Below are positions 5,186-9,162 of a stretch of DNA of 9,162 nucleotides, one piece after another (position 1 is the first letter of the stretch; each line of letters starts with the position of its first letter). Location: assembly GCA_934643435.1 (NCBI GenBank), contig CAKUCJ010000035.1, positions 1 to 9,162 on the forward strand. Reading direction: 5' to 3'. The position numbers were made by a program, and so were the translations under genes. The stretch comes from an uncultured Collinsella sp. (GTDB lineage: Bacteria > Actinomycetota > Coriobacteriia > Coriobacteriales > Coriobacteriaceae). The notes under the pieces are model-generated. The model saw only the letters and a list, made by a program, of their open reading frames with translations. It did not search any database and was not told the DNA's origin.

Positions 5186-6247
5186 ATGGAGAGGATACTC
5201 GGCGTTAATCTCTCTGGCTGGTTTATTCCCGAGCCTTGGGTGACCCCGTCGCTGTACGCGGCGACCGGTGCATCCAATGCTGCCGAGCTACAGGAGGCCA
5301 TGGGTACCGCTGCCTATAACGAGCGTATGCGCCGTCACTACGAGACGTTTGTGAGCGAGGACGATTTTCGCCGCATGGCGCAGATCGGCCTCAACGCCGT
5401 GCGCCTGCCGGTGCCCTGGTATGCCTTTGGCTCGCAGGAGTCCGAAGCTTCCTATATCTCGGTCGTCGACTATATCGACCGTGCGATCGAGTGGGCTGCC
5501 AAATACAATATCCGCGTGCTGCTCGATCTGGCGACGGTGCCCGGCGGCCAGGGCGATTCCAACGATTCGCCCACTACGCCGGAGGTCGTTGCCGAGTGGC
5601 ATTCGTCCACCAACGGCCGTCATGTCGCACTCGACGTGCTTGAGCGCCTGGCCGATCGCTACGGCGAGGCCGAGAGCCTGCTGGGTATTGAGCTGTTGGA
5701 CACGCCGCAGATGAGCGTTCGCAAGAGCCTCTTTACCATGACGGACGGCATTCCGGCGCACTACCTACGCAACTTCTATCGCGACGCCTACGAGCTCGTC
5801 CGCTCGTATATGCCCGAAGACAAGATCGTCGTCTTTTCCTCCTCGGGACATCCCGGCGAGTGGAAGCACTTTATGCGCGGCGCCAAGTACAAGAACGTCT
5901 ACATGGACCTTCACCTGTACCATTATCGCGACGAGCATGCGCTCGACATCACGAGCCCCCGCGGGCTGACGACGGCGATTTCGCGTAATAAGCGCGAGCT
6001 CAAAGAGGCAATTTCTGCTGGGTTCCCCGTCTTGGTGGGCGAATGGTCGGGTGCGGCGATTTTTGCCAACTCGTCGGTTACGCCCGAGGGCCGCAATGCC
6101 TACGAGCGCGTGTTCATCGCCAACCAGCTGGCTTCGTTTGCGCCGGCGGCTGGCTGGTTCTTCCAAACGTGGAAGACCGAGAAGCGCATCGCGGCATGGG
6201 ATGCCCGCGCGGCGCTCGGCACGCTCGAGCGCGGCATGATTGAATAG
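5186..6247 (+). CDS. GH5 exo-beta-1,3-glucanase-like protein lacking the catalytic acid/base
   Basis: The fold and family are clear; activity is doubtful. The start ILGVNLSGWFIPEPWVTPSLY (about 4-24) closely follows the GVNLGGW..EPWITPSLF opening of GH5 exo-beta-1,3-glucanases. NAVRLPVPW (70-78) holds the conserved Arg73. DLHLY (241-245) and VGEWSGA (284-290, nucleophile Glu286) are present, and GWFFQTWKTE (323-332) is near the end. However, the acid/base motif, normally NEP in GIELLNEP, reads DTP (172-174), and the DLH-type motif reads DLA (114-116), so an acid/base Glu and a conserved His are missing. Length, 353 aa, suits a lone catalytic domain; no signal peptide is visible, implying a cytoplasmic protein. 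ATG5186 has GAAGGGGG just upstream. It is 6 nt from rsmI, probably one transcript. It may be a binding or regulatory pseudoenzyme, or use an altered mechanism. Confidence 0.8.
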   Translation: MERILGVNLSGWFIPEPWVTPSLYAATGASNAAELQEAMGTAAYNERMRRHYETFVSEDDFRRMAQIGLNAVRLPVPWYAFGSQESEASYISVVDYIDRAIEWAAKYNIRVLLDLATVPGGQGDSNDSPTTPEVVAEWHSSTNGRHVALDVLERLADRYGEAESLLGIELLDTPQMSVRKSLFTMTDGIPAHYLRNFYRDAYELVRSYMPEDKIVVFSSSGHPGEWKHFMRGAKYKNVYMDLHLYHYRDEHALDITSPRGLTTAISRNKRELKEAISAGFPVLVGEWSGAAIFANSSVTPEGRNAYERVFIANQLASFAPAAGWFFQTWKTEKRIAAWDARAALGTLERGMIE

Positions 6248-6253
6248 GTTGAT

Positions 6254-7132
6254 ATGACGCAAAACAGCGCCCGTACGGGCAAACTCTATGTGGTCGGTAC
6301 GCCCATCGGTAACCTGGGCGACCTGTCCCCGCGCGTCGGCGAGGCTTTTGCCGCCGCCGACGCCATCTGCTGCGAGGACACGCGCGTGACCTCAAAGCTG
6401 CTGATGCATCTGGGTATTTCCAAGCCGCTCGTCCGTTGCGACGAGAATGTGATTGCAAGTCGCGCCGCCGGCCTGGTCGACCGCCTGCTGGCGGGGGAGA
6501 CCCTTGCCTTTGCGTCGGACGCCGGCATGCCGAGCGTGTCCGACCCCGGCCAGGCTCTGGTCGAGGCGGCGCGCGAGGCCGATGTGCCCGTCGAGGTTAT
6601 CCCCGGACCTTCTGCGTGCGTCACGGCGCTCGTTTCGTCCGGCATTCCCTGCGAGCATTTTTTCTTCGAGGGCTTTTTGGGCCGCAAACATGGTGATCGC
6701 GTGCGCCGCCTGCAGCGTCTTGCCGTGGTGCCCGGCGCACTCATCTTCTACGAGTCTCCACATCGCATCGTGGCGACGCTCGAGGCCGTGGCCGAGGTAT
6801 TTCCCCAGCGCGAGGTTGCCGTCTGCCGCGAGCTCACCAAGCTGCACGAGGAAGTCTTGCGCGGGTCTGCCGCCCAGCTTGCCGAGGAGCTGCGTGCCCG
6901 TGGCGAGGTAAAAGGCGAGATTGCGCTGGTCATCGCGCCGCCGAGTGAAGACGAGGAGGCTGGCATCGCGCCGGTTGGCGCCACTGCCGTAGACCCCGAC
7001 GAGGCCCTGCGCGAGGATATCCGCGCCGCGCTCGAGGAGGGCGAGCCCGCCTCCGCGGTGGCAAAGCGCCTGTCGCAGAAGTATTCGCGCCGCAAGCGCG
7101 ATGTCTATGCCATGGTGCTTGATACGCAATAG
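6254..7132 (+). CDS. rsmI: 16S rRNA (cytidine1402-2'-O)-methyltransferase
   Basis: RsmI uses S-adenosylmethionine to 2'-O-methylate C1402 in the decoding centre of 16S rRNA, together with RsmH, which methylates N4 of the same base. The 292-aa length is normal for the family. Signature motifs occur in order: GTPIGNLGDLSPR (15-27), CCEDTR (39-44), ASDAGMPSVSDPG (87-99), VIPGPSA (115-121), FYESPHR (165-171) and CRELTKLHEE (191-200). A C-terminal helical region follows, ending KYSRRKRDVYAMVLD. The ATG is 6 nt after the GH5-like gene and has only a weak ribosome binding site (AGG at 6246-6248), so translation may depend on the upstream gene. In many Actinobacteria rsmI lies near metG and rsmA, as here. 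Confidence 0.95.
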   Translation: MTQNSARTGKLYVVGTPIGNLGDLSPRVGEAFAAADAICCEDTRVTSKLLMHLGISKPLVRCDENVIASRAAGLVDRLLAGETLAFASDAGMPSVSDPGQALVEAAREADVPVEVIPGPSACVTALVSSGIPCEHFFFEGFLGRKHGDRVRRLQRLAVVPGALIFYESPHRIVATLEAVAEVFPQREVAVCRELTKLHEEVLRGSAAQLAEELRARGEVKGEIALVIAPPSEDEEAGIAPVGATAVDPDEALREDIRAALEEGEPASAVAKRLSQKYSRRKRDVYAMVLDTQ

Positions 7133-7156
7133 ATGGAGGATATTCAGCCCTTGCGC

Positions 7157-7193
7157 TAGAATCATCCCCTGTATGCAACGTTTTTCTGGAGGA
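7157..7193 (+). promoter_or_regulatory. Possible -10 element and RBS of metG
   Basis: TAGAAT at 7157-7162 could be a -10 element; no matching -35 is seen. GGAGGA at 7188-7193 is a good ribosome binding site, 8 bp before the metG ATG. The 69-bp gap between rsmI and metG has no terminator, so readthrough from upstream is also likely. Confidence 0.35.
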
Positions 7194-7201
7194 CAGACCC
7201 C

Positions 7202-8803
7202 ATGGATCAAACCAAGCCTTCGTTTTTTATCACGACGCCTATCTACTACGTCAACGCCGATCCGCACCTGGGCACGGCTTATTCCACCATCATTGCCGAC
7301 GTCCAGGCTCGTTATCGCCGCTCCGCCGGCTATAACGTCAAGTTCCTGACCGGCATGGACGAGCACGGTGAGAAGGTCGCCGAGGCCGCAGCCAAGCACG
7401 ACATGACGCCGCAGGAGTGGACCGACAGCCAGGCTCCGCACTTCAAGGAGCTTTGGAGCAAGCTCGAGATCTCCAACGACGACTTCATCCGCACCACCGA
7501 GCCGCGTCAGCATCACGCCGTGCAGTATCTGTGGGAGCGCATGAAGGAGTCCGGCTACCTGTATAAGGGCAGCTACGACGGCTGGTACTGCGTGCCCGAC
7601 GAGACCTACTTCACCGACACGCAGGTCCAGAAGGGTGATGAGGAGTACGGCAGCGTCGGCCAGCACCTGTGCCCCGATTGCCACCGTCCGCTCGAGCGCG
7701 TGCAGGAGGAGTCCTACTTCTTTAAGCTTTCCGCCTTCCAGGACAAGCTGCTCAAGCTCTATGACGAGCACCCCGATTTTGTTGAGCCCGCGTTTCGCAT
7801 GAACGAGGTGCGCAGCTTTGTCGAGGGCGGCCTCAACGACCTCTCCGTGAGCCGTACGAGCTTTGACTGGGGCATTCAGGTTCCGTTCGACGAGGGCCAC
7901 GTGACCTACGTGTGGTTCGACGCACTGCTCAACTACATGACGGCCGTCGGCTACGGTGTCGACACCGACGAGGCCCGAGCCGAGCTGGCTTACCGCTGGC
8001 CCGCGCAGTTCCACATCGTGGGTAAGGACATCATTCGCTTCCATTGCGTCATTTGGCCCGCCATGCTCATGGCCATCGGCGAGGCCCTGCCCGAGCACGT
8101 CTTTGCCCACGGTTTCCTGACCGTGCGCAACGCCGAGACCGGCAAGGCCGAGAAGATGTCCAAGAGCCGCGGCAATGCCATCGCTCCGCAGGACGTCATC
8201 GACATGCTGGGCGTCGAGGGCTACCGCTATTACTTTATGACCGACGTGGTGCCCGGCACTGACGGCGCCATCAGCTTCGATCGCATGGAGCAGGTCTACA
8301 ACGCCGACCTGGCCAACAGCTGGGGCAACCTCATCTCGCGTTCGCTCAACATGAGTGGCAAGTACTTTGATGGTTGCGCGCCTGCCAAGCCCGCATCGTT
8401 CGATGCGTTCGACAACCCGCTGGCAAAGATTGCCGACGGCCTGGTCGAGCGCTATATGGCCAAGATGGACGTGCTCGATTACGGTGGAGCCAAGGACGAG
8501 GTCATGGAGCTCATCCACGCCGCTAACCACTACATCGAGGACTCCGAGCCCTGGGCGCTTGCCAAGGACGAGGCCAAGGCTGACGAGCTGGCGTTTGTGA
8601 TCTACAACCTGCTCGAGGCCATCCGCATCGCCGCTCACCTGCTGATGCCGCTCATGCCCCAGACCTCTGCCGAGGCCCTGCGCCGCCTGTCCTGCGAGGA
8701 CGAGGCCGCGAGCGACGACCTCAAGGGCAGCTGTGCTTGGGGTCTGCTTGCCGGTGGTCAGCCCGTCGAGAAGGGCGATCCGCTGTTCCCGCGCCTGGGC
8801 TAA
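7202..8803 (+). CDS. metG: Methionyl-tRNA synthetase
   Basis: This class I cytosolic enzyme charges tRNA-Met with methionine using ATP. The order of features is the opening FFITTPIYYVNADPHLGTAYS (8-28), FLTGMDEHGEK (48-58), the inserted connective domain with a zinc-knuckle remnant (Cys130, Asp133, Cys157, Cys160), VEGGLNDLSVSRT (207-219), FHIVGKDIIRFH (270-281), then EKMSKSRGN (317-325), and an alpha-helical anticodon-binding domain to the end. The first signature reads HLGT, where the usual form is H(I/L)GH; KMSKS is intact. The knuckle has three Cys plus Asp in place of four Cys. At 533 aa it lacks the C-terminal Trbp111/EMAP-like dimerisation domain that lengthens many bacterial MetRS. 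ATG7202 has GGAGGA 8 bp upstream. A clear terminator follows 43 bp after the stop. Confidence 0.97.
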   Translation: MDQTKPSFFITTPIYYVNADPHLGTAYSTIIADVQARYRRSAGYNVKFLTGMDEHGEKVAEAAAKHDMTPQEWTDSQAPHFKELWSKLEISNDDFIRTTEPRQHHAVQYLWERMKESGYLYKGSYDGWYCVPDETYFTDTQVQKGDEEYGSVGQHLCPDCHRPLERVQEESYFFKLSAFQDKLLKLYDEHPDFVEPAFRMNEVRSFVEGGLNDLSVSRTSFDWGIQVPFDEGHVTYVWFDALLNYMTAVGYGVDTDEARAELAYRWPAQFHIVGKDIIRFHCVIWPAMLMAIGEALPEHVFAHGFLTVRNAETGKAEKMSKSRGNAIAPQDVIDMLGVEGYRYYFMTDVVPGTDGAISFDRMEQVYNADLANSWGNLISRSLNMSGKYFDGCAPAKPASFDAFDNPLAKIADGLVERYMAKMDVLDYGGAKDEVMELIHAANHYIEDSEPWALAKDEAKADELAFVIYNLLEAIRIAAHLLMPLMPQTSAEALRRLSCEDEAASDDLKGSCAWGLLAGGQPVEKGDPLFPRLG

Positions 8804-8846
8804 GACGCCGCGCGAGCGCCATATCGGCAATTTGCTGTTTAGCTGT

Positions 8847-8882
8847 AAGGGCATGGCCGCCACGGTCCATGCCCTTTTGTTT
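8847..8882 (+). terminator. Rho-independent terminator of metG
   Basis: AAGGGCATGG (8847-8856) pairs perfectly with CCATGCCCTT (8867-8876). The loop may add CCG/CGG pairing, and TTTTGTTT at 8875-8882 follows. It separates metG from rsmA. Confidence 0.9.
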
Positions 8883-8914
8883 CAAGACGCCGCCATCATG
8901 CTAAGGAGGCAACT

Positions 8915-9162
8915 ATGACAACTTCGCCTTTGGCAAACCCAACGGCAACAAGGGAACTGCTGGAGGAGTTTGGCCTGGCGACCAAGCATCGCCTGGGCCA
9001 GAACTTTCTAATCGACAACCACGTGATCGAGCGCATTTGCGAGCTCGCTGAGCTTGCGGGCGATGAGCGCGTTCTCGAGGTCGGTCCGGGTTGCGGCACG
9101 CTGACGTTGGCCCTGCTGCAGGAGGCGGCGTGCGTCACGTCGATCGAGGCCGATCCCGAGCT
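8915..9162 (+). CDS. rsmA: 16S rRNA (adenine1518/1519-N6)-dimethyltransferase, 5' part
   Basis: RsmA (KsgA) dimethylates the two adjacent adenines in the 3' terminal hairpin of 16S rRNA late in small-subunit assembly, using S-adenosylmethionine. Only the first 82 residues are inside the window. The family N-terminus KHRLGQNFLIDNHVIERI (24-41) is followed by motif I of the methyltransferase fold, VLEVGPGCGTLTLAL (53-67), and an acidic residue after the second strand (SIEAD, 76-80) positioned to bind the SAM ribose. The ATG is fixed by an AAGGAGG at 8903-8909, 5 bp upstream. It follows the metG terminator, so it should have its own promoter; none is obvious in 8883-8902, so it may overlap the terminator region or rely on readthrough. 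The gene continues beyond the window. Confidence 0.95.
   Translation, partial: MTTSPLANPTATRELLEEFGLATKHRLGQNFLIDNHVIERICELAELAGDERVLEVGPGCGTLTLALLQEAACVTSIEADPE

Noticed and set aside
6392..8863. An 823-codon open frame on the minus strand opposite rsmI and metG
   Set aside because: It is antisense to two well-recognised genes. High GC with strong third-position bias leaves long antisense frames open, and the translation has no recognisable domain.

Overview
This window looks like chromosomal DNA of a high-GC Coriobacteriia actinobacterium, most likely Collinsella or a close relative. The evidence is strong G/C preference at third codon positions, a tight run of short Tad-type pilin genes carrying the signature AQ(S/A)TVE, an actinobacterial-style toxin-antitoxin pair, and the housekeeping order rsmI - metG - rsmA. 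The taxon is an inference from gene content and was not looked up. All recognised genes lie on the + strand.

Positions 1-3764 are the distal part of a Tad/Flp (type IVb) pilus locus. It holds the tail of an unidentified upstream gene, a 72-aa pilin-like protein, a TadE-like pseudopilin, a 721-aa membrane-anchored TadG-like protein, a second TadE-like pseudopilin and a DUF192 protein. These genes touch or overlap (1-4 nt at two junctions, longer at two), so they are probably one translationally coupled operon. The start of the first TadE-like gene is unclear.

Positions 3765-4373 hold a two-gene toxin-antitoxin module: a small BrnT/RelE-like toxin candidate followed by a ribbon-helix-helix antitoxin. 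It has a very strong ribosome binding site and an operator-like palindrome at its promoter.

Positions 4374-5185 contain no convincing protein gene but much structure. A good sigma70-type promoter drives tRNA-Phe(GAA), followed by a terminator with a GCAA tetraloop. The last third of the tRNA plus that terminator is then repeated almost perfectly 186 bp downstream, enclosing a GC-rich, multiply folded insert. Next comes a regular array of three 62-bp units, each an inverted pair of a 15-bp motif related to CGGAAAGTGCATCCC. A near-start palindrome precedes the next gene.

Positions 5186-7132 encode a GH5 (exo-beta-1,3-glucanase-like) protein that has lost the catalytic acid/base motif (NEP is DTP), followed 6 nt later by rsmI, a 16S rRNA 2'-O-methyltransferase gene. 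Positions 7202-8803 are metG (methionyl-tRNA synthetase, with HLGT in place of HIGH), closed by a strong terminator. rsmA, a 16S rRNA adenine dimethyltransferase gene, begins at 8915 and runs off the window.

The most unusual items are the 62-bp array, the tRNA-derived palindromic duplication, and the GH5 protein that appears catalytically impaired and sits upstream of an rRNA methylase gene.
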